Source: Gammaproteobacteria bacterium (GTDB lineage: Bacteria > Pseudomonadota > Gammaproteobacteria > J113). Taken from it: 6,141 bases of DNA. Both the position numbers and the translations under genes were made by a program. The notes under the pieces are model-generated. The model had not been told where the DNA came from. It saw only the letters and a list, made by a program, of their open reading frames with translations, and ran no database searches. Position 1 is the stretch's first letter. Every line of letters starts with the position of its first letter. Below, one piece after another: positions 1 to 6,141 of this stretch. Location: NCBI GenBank assembly GCA_003694425.1, contig RFJX01000156.1, forward strand, positions 1 to 6,141. The letters are read 5' to 3'.

Positions 1-62
1 AGGATGGGCTTGTCCTCCACCGCTACGTGGAGGTTCTCGATTTCCAGCATGGCCTGGGTCAT
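1..62 (-). CDS. sufC: SufC, Fe-S assembly ATPase (N-terminal fragment)
   Basis: Only the first 20 or so codons lie in the window; the gene continues past the left edge. The visible protein begins MTQAMLEIENLHVAVEDKPI, which matches the start of SufC (E. coli-type SufC opens with MLxIKxLHVxVExKxIL). SufC is the ABC-type ATPase subunit of the cytoplasmic SufBCD scaffold. The Walker motifs lie outside the window and cannot be checked. I chose the ATG at 60-62 because an AGGA sequence sits about 8 nt upstream. The in-frame ATG at 48-50 is the alternative and gives the more usual family start, MLEIENL. The gene follows sufB but is separated from it by a 166-nt repeat-filled gap, so it may be translated independently of sufB. 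Confidence 0.85.
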   Translation of the reverse strand, partial: MTQAMLEIENLHVAVEDKPI

Positions 63-80
63 GGTTCGGTTCCTGTTGTT

Positions 81-220
81 CACCGCAGAGGCGCAGAGGG
101 CGCAGAGTTCTTCCGGCAACGAAAGCCCACGCGCGGTTCGGACACCGGCCCTTTCGCCGAAGGCCGATGGCCGACGGCCGACAGCATTGCCAGCTCTGCG
201 TCCTCTGCGCCTCTGCGGTG
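81..220. repeat. Inverted repeat element inside the suf operon
   Basis: The arms lie at 81-107 and 194-220 and are reverse complements at 26 of 27 positions, the one mismatch lying near the inner end. Each arm is built from three tandem 9-mers of the type CGCAGAGGN, starting next to the core CACCGCAGAGG. The arms enclose 86 nt. The whole element fills most of the sufB-sufC gap. No ORF in it looks like a real protein. Transcribed RNA could fold into a very long stem. From memory, similar CTCTGCG/CGCAGAG intergenic repeats turn up in many unrelated bacterial genomes and generate spurious peptides; I cannot confirm that here. It could be a small non-autonomous mobile repeat or an RNA-structure element. 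Confidence 0.85.
154..181. repeat. Heptamer tandem repeat (NGGCCGA x4)
   Basis: Four consecutive 7-nt units lie at 154-160, 161-167, 168-174 and 175-181. They read TCGCCGA, AGGCCGA, TGGCCGA and CGGCCGA: the first base varies and the rest is fixed apart from one change in the first unit. The array sits inside the loop of the sufB-sufC inverted repeat. The GGCC cores are self-complementary, so neighbouring units could pair with each other. Confidence 0.75.
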
Positions 221-228
221 GATCCTGA

Positions 229-1664
<1,436 letters not shown>

Positions 1665-1668
<4 letters not shown>

Positions 1669-1997
1669 GAGACGCTGAAGCTCTCGCCGCAGCCGCAGGT
1701 GGCGGCGACGTTCGGGTTGTTGAATCGCAGGCCGGCATTGAGTCCCTCGCGCACGTAGTCGATCTCGGTGCCTACCAGGAAGGGCAGGCTGTCGCGGTCG
1801 ACCACGATGCGGATCCCGCGTGATTCGAACGACTCGTCCTGTTCACCCGCCTCCCTGGCCGGCTCGACATGATAGGTGTGGCCGGAGCAGCCGGCGGGGC
1901 GCACCCCGACCCGCAGGCCGATGGCCCCGGGGTCGGCCGCGAGGATGCGGCGCACGTGGGTGGCGGCAGCCTCGCTGAGGGTGATCTCGCGTTTCAT
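1665..1997 (-). CDS. sufA: A-type Fe-S carrier, SufA/IscA (HesB) family
   Basis: This 110-residue protein is the usual size for the HesB/IscA family, which accepts Fe-S clusters or iron from a scaffold and passes them to apo-targets. The three defining cysteines are present: Cys37 in GCSG, and Cys101 and Cys103 in the C-terminal CGCGESF motif. The stretch [16 protein letters not shown] before the last two cysteines is typical of IscA and SufA alike. The symbol sufA rests on position between iscR and sufB; by sequence alone IscA or another A-type carrier is equally possible. The HTYHVE after Cys37 differs from E. coli SufA. Its ribosome-binding GAGGA (2005-2009) overlaps the iscR stop codon, and its own stop overlaps the sufB start, so the three genes are tightly coupled. 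Confidence 0.92.
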
Positions 1998-2007
1998 CTT
2001 CTCGTCC

Positions 2008-2484
2008 TCATTTCCTCAGTCGCCCCCGGCGATCGCCGATGGCATGGACGATCTGCTCCGCGGGCGGGGCATCCTCGCGGGCCAGGTTCTGCTCCACCAG
2101 GTCGTGCAGCGAGATCCCGTCGAGGAACTGGTAGATCTGTTCGCTCAGACCCTGCCACAGGTAGTGGGTGATGCAGGGGGTGTCGCCCTGACAGTTGCCG
2201 GCGCCGCCGCAGCGGGTGGCGTCGACATTCTCGTCCACCGCGGTGATCACGTCGGCCACGGAAATGGCCTCACCATCGCGGGCCAGCTGGTAGCCTCCGC
2301 CGGGACCGCGCGTGCTCCTCACCAGACCGTTGCGCCGCAGGCGGGCGAACAGCTGTTCCAGGTAGGAGAGGGAGATGCCCTGACGCTGGGAGATCTCGAC
2401 CAGCGCAACGGGCCCCTCCCCCGCGTGCAGGGCCAGGTCCAGCATTGCGGTGACCGCGTAGCGGCCTTTGGTCGTCAGGCGCAT
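2008..2484 (-). CDS. iscR: IscR, Rrf2-family Fe-S-sensing regulator
   Basis: This is a 158-residue Rrf2-family transcription factor beginning [20 protein letters not shown], the standard IscR opening. A winged helix-turn-helix covers about residues 1-70, with the [19 protein letters not shown] recognition region and the RGPGGGY wing. The cluster ligands are exactly where E. coli IscR has them: Cys92, Cys98, Cys104 and His107. This predicts a [2Fe-2S] holo form that represses type 1 sites. The start was set by homology and by an AGGAGG five bases upstream; an in-frame ATG 15 codons earlier was not used. The gene leads the suf cluster and lies 10 nt before sufA. It most likely represses its own promoter, which carries a matching operator. 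Its C-terminal tail after residue 135 is basic and not conserved. Confidence 0.97.
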   Translation of the reverse strand: MRLTTKGRYAVTAMLDLALHAGEGPVALVEISQRQGISLSYLEQLFARLRRNGLVRSTRGPGGGYQLARDGEAISVADVITAVDENVDATRCGGAGNCQGDTPCITHYLWQGLSEQIYQFLDGISLHDLVEQNLAREDAPPAEQIVHAIGDRRGRLRK

Positions 2485-2489
2485 CGTTG

Positions 2490-2495
2490 CCTCCT
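2490..2495 (-). promoter_or_regulatory. Ribosome binding site of iscR
   Basis: A full AGGAGG lies 5 nt upstream of the ATG at 2482-2484. This fixes the iscR start at the conserved [10 protein letters not shown] and argues against the longer in-frame start at 2529. Confidence 0.85.
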
Positions 2496-2523
2496 GCTGC
2501 AACTCGACATGGTGAGCCGGGGC

Positions 2524-2538
2524 GTCCATGGCATGGAC
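2524..2538. repeat. Short palindrome in the iscR leader
   Basis: GTCCATG-G-CATGGAC forms a perfect dyad with 7-bp arms and a single central base. It lies between the predicted iscR transcription start and the ribosome binding site. It could be a protein-binding site or, with the neighbouring GC-rich hairpin, part of a folded 5' leader. It does not resemble the IscR type 1 motif. Confidence 0.5.
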
Positions 2539-2549
2539 GGGGCCGGGAC

Positions 2550-2574
2550 GGCCCGCTCCGGCGGCCGGAGGGCC
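2550..2574. repeat. GC-rich hairpin in the iscR leader
   Basis: CTCCGG (2556-2561) pairs with CCGGAG (2565-2570) around a 3-nt loop. The stem is extended by GGCC (2550-2553) and GGCC (2571-2574) with a 2-nt bulge. No T-tract follows on the minus strand, so it is not a standard terminator. It should fold strongly in the iscR mRNA leader. Confidence 0.5.
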
Positions 2575-2600
2575 ACCCGGGGCGACCCTGTCACCCGAGG

Positions 2601-2629
2601 ATCATCCCTTTCCAGAGTATTTTTGTCAA
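2601..2629 (-). promoter_or_regulatory. Sigma-70 promoter of iscR-suf
   Basis: On the minus strand there is a perfect -35 TTGACA (2624-2629), a 17-nt spacer and a -10 GATGAT (2601-2606, 4 of 6 consensus bases). Transcription would start near 2594, leaving a leader of roughly 110 nt before iscR. The AT-rich block stands out in an otherwise very GC-rich intergenic region. A weak -10 with an overlapping operator is typical of a regulated promoter. Confidence 0.8.
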
Positions 2630-2633
2630 GTAA
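2609..2633 (-). promoter_or_regulatory. Probable IscR type 1 operator
   Basis: The 25-bp minus-strand site begins TTACTTGACAAAAATACTC. It matches about 19 of 25 positions of the published type 1 motif ATASYYGAC...AGTCRRSTAT, recalled from memory. It covers the -35 element and most of the spacer, the position from which holo-IscR represses its own promoter in E. coli. This predicts negative feedback of iscR-sufABC when Fe-S clusters are plentiful. Confidence 0.72.
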
Positions 2634-2639
2634 TGGGGA

Positions 2640-2659
2640 CGGGCACCGATCAGGGCCCG
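2640..2659 (-). terminator. Possible hairpin terminator after cysE
   Basis: CGGGC (2640-2644) and GCCCG (2655-2659) pair, with two further CC/GG pairs inside, a one-base bulge and a 5-nt loop. It lies between the cysE stop and the iscR promoter, where a terminator would be expected. The minus-strand sequence after it lacks a strong T-tract, so intrinsic termination would be weak. Some read-through into iscR is possible. Confidence 0.25.
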
Positions 2660-2707
2660 GCCGTGACAGACAGGAGGTCGGTCACAGCTTCGCGCCGGAG
2701 ACCCTTC

Positions 2708-3436
2708 TCACGCCTCCTTGCCGCCGTCCTGCCCCCCTTCTCCGGGGGCCCCGCTCTCCCCCAGCCTGGATTCCAGCCGCTCCAGCTTCTGCTCCACCTT
2801 GTGCAGGTGGTCGAGGAGGGAGTCGATCGCCTGCTGCACCGGATCGGGCATCCCCTGGACCTCGCCGTAGGCATCGAAGCCGATCTTCTTCGCCATTTCC
2901 GCTCTCCGCTTGCGCCCCGCGGTCCTGGGCTTGACCACGTGACCCGGGACGCCGACGACCGAGGCGCCGGCCGGCACGTCCCTGACCACCACGGCATTGG
3001 AGCCGATGCGGGCGTTCTCCCCGACCGTGATCGGGCCGAGCACCTTGGCCCCGGCACCGACCACGACGCCACGCTCCAGGGTGGGGTGGCGCTTGACCTT
3101 CTGCCAGGTGGTGCCGCCGAGCGTCACCCCGTGATAGAGGGTGACGTCATCGGCGATCTCCGAGGTCTCGCCGATCACCACCCCCATGCCGTGGTCGATG
3201 AAGAAACGGCGGCCGATGCGGGCCCCCGGGTGGATCTCGATCCCGGTCAGCCAGCGGGAGATGTGCGAGACCATCCGGCCCAGCCAGTACCAGTGGTGGC
3301 ACCAGAGCCAGTGGGCCAGGCGGTGCATCAGAATGGCGTGCAGCCCCGGGTAGGCGGTCAGCACCTCGATGGTGGAGCGGGCCGCCGGGTCACGCTCGAA
3401 GACGCAGGCGATATCTTCCTTCAGGCGATCAAACAT
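2708..3436 (-). CDS. cysE: Serine O-acetyltransferase (short form)
   Basis: This enzyme transfers acetyl from acetyl-CoA to L-serine, making O-acetylserine for cysteine synthesis. The 242 residues match the short CysE form that lacks most of the helical N-terminal domain of E. coli CysE (273 residues). A helical segment (about 1-65) is followed by the left-handed beta-helix of hexapeptide repeats (about 66-168). This includes [32 protein letters not shown] and [13 protein letters not shown]. His82 in IDH aligns with catalytic E. coli His158. The paired Asp143 position is Glu67 here, as I recall is usual in short forms. Residues about 196-225 look like an amphipathic coiled coil. The C-terminus is Gly/Glu-rich and ends in Ala, not the terminal Ile that many CysE proteins insert into CysK. 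It starts at an ATG with GAGAGG upstream. Its position before iscR links cysteine supply to Fe-S assembly. Confidence 0.96.
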   Translation of the reverse strand: MFDRLKEDIACVFERDPAARSTIEVLTAYPGLHAILMHRLAHWLWCHHWYWLGRMVSHISRWLTGIEIHPGARIGRRFFIDHGMGVVIGETSEIADDVTLYHGVTLGGTTWQKVKRHPTLERGVVVGAGAKVLGPITVGENARIGSNAVVVRDVPAGASVVGVPGHVVKPRTAGRKRRAEMAKKIGFDAYGEVQGMPDPVQQAIDSLLDHLHKVEQKLERLESRLGESGAPGEGGQDGGKEA

Positions 3437-3495
3437 CGTTCCAGCCTCTCTGCAATGGTCCGGAGGGTTCTTCTTCCGATCGGCCGGCCGGGCCT

Positions 3496-4077
3496 TCAGG
3501 GCGCGATCGCGTGCAGACGGGTCATCGCCTGCTCCCAGCTTCCGGCCAGCAGCAGCGGCAGCTCCTCCACAGCCGCATCGATGGCCCGCTCGATCAGGAT
3601 CCGCTCCTCCATCCGGGGGGGAGCCAGCACATAGGAGACCACCTCCTCGCGCGACCCCGGGTGCCCGATGCCGAGGCGCAGGCGCACGAAGTCCCGGCCG
3701 CCGAGGCAGCGGATGATGTCCTTCAGGCCGTTGTGGCCGCCGTCACCACCACCCTGCTTCAGGCGCACCGCGCCCGGCGGCAGGTCGAGGTCGTCGTGGA
3801 TCACCAGGATCGCCTCGACCGGCACGCGAAAGTAGCGTGCCGCCGCCGCCACCGCGCGGCCGCTGTCGTTCATGAAGGTCTCCGGCCGCAGCAACCTGCA
3901 GCTGCCGGCGGGGCCGTCATAACGGGCCAGGCTGGCGTGAAAGCGCGCCTCGTGGCGGAAGGTCACGCCGAGCCGGCGGGCGAAGGCCTCCAGGCACCAG
4001 ACACCGGCATTGTGACGGGTATCTGCGTAGCGCGGGCCCGGGTTTCCCAGGCCCACCACGAGAGCGGGCGCGGCCAT
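3496..4077 (-). CDS. pth: Peptidyl-tRNA hydrolase
   Basis: Pth releases peptides from prematurely dropped peptidyl-tRNAs and recycles the tRNA. The 193 residues match the bacterial family (E. coli 194). Active-site residues are all present: Asn12 in GLGNPG, His22 in DTRHNAG, Asn70 in ETFMND, Asp95 in IHDDLDLP and Asn116 in GGHNGL. These correspond to E. coli Asn10, His20, Asn68, Asp93 and Asn114. The start is set by homology. There is no good Shine-Dalgarno directly upstream, but rplY ends only 18 nt before it, with GAGGAG at its last codons, so re-initiation after rplY is plausible. In many gammaproteobacteria ychF follows pth; here cysE does, 59 nt on. Confidence 0.97.
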   Translation of the reverse strand: MAAPALVVGLGNPGPRYADTRHNAGVWCLEAFARRLGVTFRHEARFHASLARYDGPAGSCRLLRPETFMNDSGRAVAAAARYFRVPVEAILVIHDDLDLPPGAVRLKQGGGDGGHNGLKDIIRCLGGRDFVRLRLGIGHPGSREEVVSYVLAPPRMEERILIERAIDAAVEELPLLLAGSWEQAMTRLHAIAP

Positions 4078-4095
4078 GGGGCCAGGAGAGAGGGG

Positions 4096-4758
4096 CTACT
4101 CCTCGCCCCCCTCCTCCGGCGCCTCGCCTTCGGGGATCTCGCCCTCGGCTTCCGCTTCGGCCTCGGCCTCGACCTCCGCCACCTTCATCTGGTGGACCGA
4201 GACCACCGGCTGCTCCAGGCTCTCTTCCTGGTAGTCCGAACTCAGCTCGACCCCGGCAGGGAGGCGCAGCTCGCTGAGGTGGACCACATCGCCGAGCTCC
4301 AGCGGCTGGACGTCGATCTCGATGTATTCGGGGATGTCCTTCGGCAGGCAGCGCACCCGCACCTCGGTCATGGAGTGCACGATCATGCCGCCCTGCTGCT
4401 TCACGCCGATGCAGGTCTCCTCGTTGACGAAATGCAGCGGCACCACCACCTCCAGCGCCTCACCGGCGACCACGCGCTGGAGATCGACGTGCAGCACGAT
4501 GGGCTTGAAGGGGTGACGCTGCATGTCCTTGAGGACCACCTGTTCCTTCTTCCCCTCCAGGTCCAGGTCGATGATCTGGGTGTAGAAGGCCTCCTCCTCG
4601 AGATTGCGCAGTACCTCGCGCTGCTCCAGGGTGATGGCCATGGGGTCCTTGTGCCCGCCATAAACGATTGCGGGCAGCATGCCCTGGCGACGCAGGCGGC
4701 GGCTCGCACCCTTCCCCTGATCGTCGCGCCTGTGGGCGGTGAGAACGAAATCACTCAT
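4096..4758 (-). CDS. rplY: Ribosomal protein L25 (CTC/TL5 long form)
   Basis: This 220-residue protein binds 5S rRNA in the large subunit. The N-terminal L25 domain (about 5-93) includes the basic GKGASRRLRRQGMLPAIVYG segment, typical of rRNA contact. A C-terminal TL5/CTC beta domain (about 100-190) makes it much longer than E. coli L25 (94 residues) and is the common form in many other gammaproteobacteria. The last 27 residues are a low-complexity acidic tail rich in Glu, Ala and Gly (alternating EA near 197-205), likely disordered and variable between species. The start at MSDFVLTAHRR is set by homology and by AGGAGA 6 nt upstream. It lies between prs and pth, its standard neighbours. Confidence 0.96.
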   Translation of the reverse strand: MSDFVLTAHRRDDQGKGASRRLRRQGMLPAIVYGGHKDPMAITLEQREVLRNLEEEAFYTQIIDLDLEGKKEQVVLKDMQRHPFKPIVLHVDLQRVVAGEALEVVVPLHFVNEETCIGVKQQGGMIVHSMTEVRVRCLPKDIPEYIEIDVQPLELGDVVHLSELRLPAGVELSSDYQEESLEQPVVSVHQMKVAEVEAEAEAEAEGEIPEGEAPEEGGEE

Positions 4759-4764
4759 CTGTAT

Positions 4765-4770
4765 TCTCCT
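4765..4770 (-). promoter_or_regulatory. Ribosome binding site of rplY
   Basis: AGGAGA lies 6 nt upstream of the ATG at 4756-4758. It decides for the 220-residue rplY product over an in-frame ATG at 4812 that would add 18 unconserved residues. Confidence 0.8.
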
Positions 4771-4884
4771 GATATTTCCAGAAAATGACCATCTCCCCGC
4801 GACCAGGGACATGGTCCTCGGTATCCGCCAGGTCCTCCATGGGCCTGACGGGGCGGCGCCGTGACGCCACGTTCTCCTCCGGCC

Positions 4885-5823
4885 TCAGTCCACGAACATG
4901 GAACTGAGCGATTCACCGCTGCCGATCCGCCGCATGCTCTCCGCCAGCAGGGCGGCGACACTGAGCTGGCGGATCCGGGGCTCGGCCCGGGCCTCGGGCG
5001 AGAGCGGGATGGTGTCGGTCACCACCAGCTCGTCGAGCTCCGATTCGGCGATACGTCTGACCGCCGGGCCCGAGAGCACGGCGTGGGTACAGTAGGCGTA
5101 CACGCCGATGGCCCCGTGCTCCTTCAGCGCCGCCGCGGCATTGCAGAGGGTGCCCGCGGTATCGACGATGTCGTCGATGATCACGCAGCTGCGTCCCTCC
5201 ACATCGCCGATGATGTTCATCACCTCCGCCTGATTGGCCTGCGGACGGCGCTTGTCGATGATGGCCAGATCGGCATCGTCCAGCCGCTTGGCCAGGGCCC
5301 GCGCGCGGACCACGCCGCCGACGTCGGGCGAGACCACCATCAGGTTCTCGTACTTGTGCTTCCAGACGTCACCCAGCAGTACCGGCGAGGCGTAGACGTT
5401 GTCCAGGGGGATGTCGAAGAAGCCCTGGATCTGGTCGGCATGCAGGTCGACGGTGAGCGCACGGTCGGTCCCGACCACGGAGATCATGTTGGCCACCACC
5501 TTGGCCGAGATGGGGACCCGGGCGGAGCGGGGCCGGCGGTCCTGGCGGGAGTAGCCCATGTAGGGGATCACGGCGGTGATGCGTGCCGCCGAGGCCCGGC
5601 GCAGGGCGTCGATCATCACCAGCAGTTCCATCAGGTTGTCGTTGCTCGGGGCGCAGGTGGACTGCACGACGTAGACATCCCGTCCGCGGACGTTCTCCTG
5701 GATCTCGACCATCACCTCGCCGTCGCTGAAGGTGCCGACGACGGCCTTGCCGAGGACGACCTCGGCATGTTCGGCAATGGCCTCGGCCAGCGGGCGGTTC
5801 GCATTGCCGGTGAAGATCATCAT
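4885..5823 (-). CDS. prs: Ribose-phosphate pyrophosphokinase (PRPP synthase)
   Basis: Prs transfers pyrophosphate from ATP to ribose 5-phosphate, making PRPP for purine, pyrimidine, NAD, histidine and tryptophan synthesis. The 312 residues match the class I enzyme (E. coli 315). Visible motifs are FSDGE at 32-36, the flexible catalytic loop [18 protein letters not shown] at 91-108, [11 protein letters not shown] at 126-136 with His128, KRRP with Lys191, and the PRPP-binding loop [12 protein letters not shown] at 214-225. Two adjacent ATGs (5821-5823 and 5818-5820) could both serve; GGGAG upstream fits the first slightly better. The gene begins 24 nt after a tRNA-Gln gene, so its mRNA is probably released by tRNA 3' processing. 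A 126-nt gap separates it from rplY, with no obvious promoter or terminator. Confidence 0.97.
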   Translation of the reverse strand: MMIFTGNANRPLAEAIAEHAEVVLGKAVVGTFSDGEVMVEIQENVRGRDVYVVQSTCAPSNDNLMELLVMIDALRRASAARITAVIPYMGYSRQDRRPRSARVPISAKVVANMISVVGTDRALTVDLHADQIQGFFDIPLDNVYASPVLLGDVWKHKYENLMVVSPDVGGVVRARALAKRLDDADLAIIDKRRPQANQAEVMNIIGDVEGRSCVIIDDIVDTAGTLCNAAAALKEHGAIGVYAYCTHAVLSGPAVRRIAESELDELVVTDTIPLSPEARAEPRIRQLSVAALLAESMRRIGSGESLSSMFVD

Positions 5824-5847
5824 GGTTCGAAGACTCCCGATTGCGTT

Positions 5848-5922
5848 TGGCTGGGGCGGCAGGATTCGAACCTGCGAATGCGGGGATCAAAACCCCGTGC
5901 CTTACCGCTTGGCGACGCCCCA
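5848..5922 (-). tRNA. tRNA-Gln(UUG), intact
   Basis: A complete 75-nt cloverleaf with encoded CCA can be drawn. The acceptor stem TGGGGCG pairs with CGCCCCA. The D-arm is GCC...GGC with AAGCGGTAA. The anticodon stem CGGGG/CCCCG holds the loop TTTTGAT with anticodon TTG (plus-strand 5888-5890). The T-arm GCAGG/CCTGC holds loop TTCGAAT, and G73 precedes CCA. The weak U1-A72 pair is a glutamine identity feature. It closely resembles E. coli tRNA-Gln. No clear promoter lies directly upstream, so it is likely transcribed from further right, together with prs. Confidence 0.97.
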
Positions 5923-6045
5923 GTGAAACTCTCTGCCATTCCCCCGGTTCTCATCCTGCCGTCCCGGCAGTCCTGCTCGGCCCATCCCTGGGCCTCGCCC
6001 CTGCGGGGCCGGCTTCGCCGTCCAGATTTGCTCCCGGCAAATCTG
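5866..6045. repeat. 180-bp tandem duplication, unit 1
   Basis: The sequence at 5866-5961 recurs without a mismatch at 6046-6141, an offset of exactly 180 bp. Unit 1 runs from the T-loop of the intact tRNA-Gln through its 5' part, its upstream flank and a hairpin cluster, and ends at 6045. The bases before each copy differ (GGAT before 5866, TCTG before 6046), which fixes this edge. The other edge lies beyond the window. Confidence 0.9.
5956..6045. repeat. Cluster of five consecutive hairpins
   Basis: Five perfect small inverted repeats stand almost end to end. They lie at 5956-5970 (6-bp stem, 3-nt loop), 5979-5994 (6 bp, 4 nt), 5997-6009 (5 bp, 3 nt), 6010-6020 (4 bp, 3 nt) and 6023-6045 (9 bp, 5 nt). 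The gaps between them are 8, 2, 0 and 2 nt. None is followed by a T-tract on either strand, so they are not ordinary intrinsic terminators. No coding sequence overlaps. The pattern resembles REP/BIME-type intergenic repeats, but family assignment is inference. Confidence 0.8.
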
Positions 6046-6102
6046 TCGAACCTGCGAATGCGGGGATCAAAACCCCGTGCCTTACCGCTTGGCGACGCCC
6101 CA
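6046..6102 (-). pseudogene. Truncated tRNA-Gln copy
   Basis: This copy is identical to the intact tRNA-Gln over its first 57 nt: acceptor 5' strand, D-arm, anticodon arm with TTG, and the 5' side of the T-arm through TTCGA. It then breaks inside the T-loop and runs straight into the 9-bp hairpin at 6023-6045. It lacks the 3' side of the T-stem, the acceptor 3' strand and CCA, so it cannot make a functional tRNA. It is probably co-transcribed with the intact gene 123 nt further on. The lack of any mismatch suggests a recent duplication, ongoing gene conversion or an assembly artefact. Confidence 0.9.
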
Positions 6103-6141
6103 GTGAAACTCTCTGCCATTCCCCCGGTTCTCATCCTGCCG
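6046..6141. repeat. 180-bp tandem duplication, unit 2 (partial)
   Basis: These 96 bases are identical to 5866-5961 and run to the window edge, ending within the first arm of the hairpin that corresponds to 5956-5970. Whether the unit is complete, or followed by more units, cannot be seen. Confidence 0.9.

Noticed and set aside
2485..2529. Longer iscR start adding 15 residues
   Set aside because: IscR proteins begin at [10 protein letters not shown], and a strong AGGAGG directly precedes that ATG.
1876..2934. 352-codon plus-strand ORF across sufA, iscR and cysE
   Set aside because: It crosses three genes and the iscR promoter in antisense and has no domain; it is a composition artefact.
3511..4788. 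425-codon plus-strand ORF opposite pth and rplY
   Set aside because: It spans two conserved minus-strand genes in antisense, shows His/Leu/Gln-rich shadow composition and resembles no family.
4751..4840. 29-codon minus-strand ORF ending at the rplY start, a possible leader peptide
   Set aside because: It has no ribosome binding site and no known precedent before rplY; its overlap with the rplY start looks accidental.
6023..6045. 9-bp hairpin as an intrinsic terminator
   Set aside because: Neither strand has a T-tract after the stem; the stem is followed by GACGG on the minus strand and TCGAA on the plus strand.
5820..6134. 104-codon minus-strand ORF with a repeated peptide ([20 protein letters not shown])
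   Set aside because: The peptide repeat is only the translation of the duplicated tRNA-Gln sequence; it is not a protein gene.
5866..6141. CRISPR or integron attC array for the repeated region
   Set aside because: There are only two visible copies, the repeat is at least 96 bp within a 180-bp period, there are no unique spacers of constant size, and no cas or integrase gene is present.

Overview
The window looks like GC-rich gammaproteobacterial chromosome, possibly from the Chromatiales/Ectothiorhodospiraceae side. The evidence is the tRNA-Gln, prs, rplY, pth gene order, the protein sequences, and an iscR-led iron-sulfur cluster. I cannot name a genus from the sequence alone. Every gene I can support is on the minus strand, so transcription runs from the right edge to the left.

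In transcription order, the right end (about 5923-6141) is non-coding. It holds a 180-bp tandem duplication carrying a tRNA-Gln copy truncated in its T-loop and a dense row of five short hairpins. Next come an intact tRNA-Gln(UUG), prs (PRPP synthase) only 24 nt later, rplY (ribosomal protein L25, long CTC/TL5 form) and pth (peptidyl-tRNA hydrolase). Together these form a translation and nucleotide-precursor block. A 59-nt gap then leads to cysE (serine O-acetyltransferase, short form), the committed step of cysteine synthesis.

After cysE, a 223-nt intergenic region carries a convincing sigma-70 promoter overlapped by a type 1 IscR-like operator. It drives iscR, an A-type carrier gene (sufA-like), sufB and the start of sufC, which runs off the left edge. 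The logic is coherent: CysE supports cysteine, which is the sulfur source; IscR senses Fe-S status; and the SUF scaffold proteins assemble clusters. iscR and sufA are 10 nt apart and sufA and sufB overlap by 4 nt, but sufB and sufC are separated by 166 nt. That gap is filled by a long inverted repeat with 27-nt arms (26 of 27 pairs), each arm being three tandem 9-mers, enclosing a heptamer repeat.

The genes themselves are ordinary housekeeping genes with their key residues intact. The unusual material is the two non-coding repeat structures: the truncated tRNA/hairpin tandem unit upstream of tRNA-Gln, and the inverted-repeat element inside the suf operon. There is no stretch over 300 bases without a gene. 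I found no CRISPR array, transposase, integrase or defence gene.
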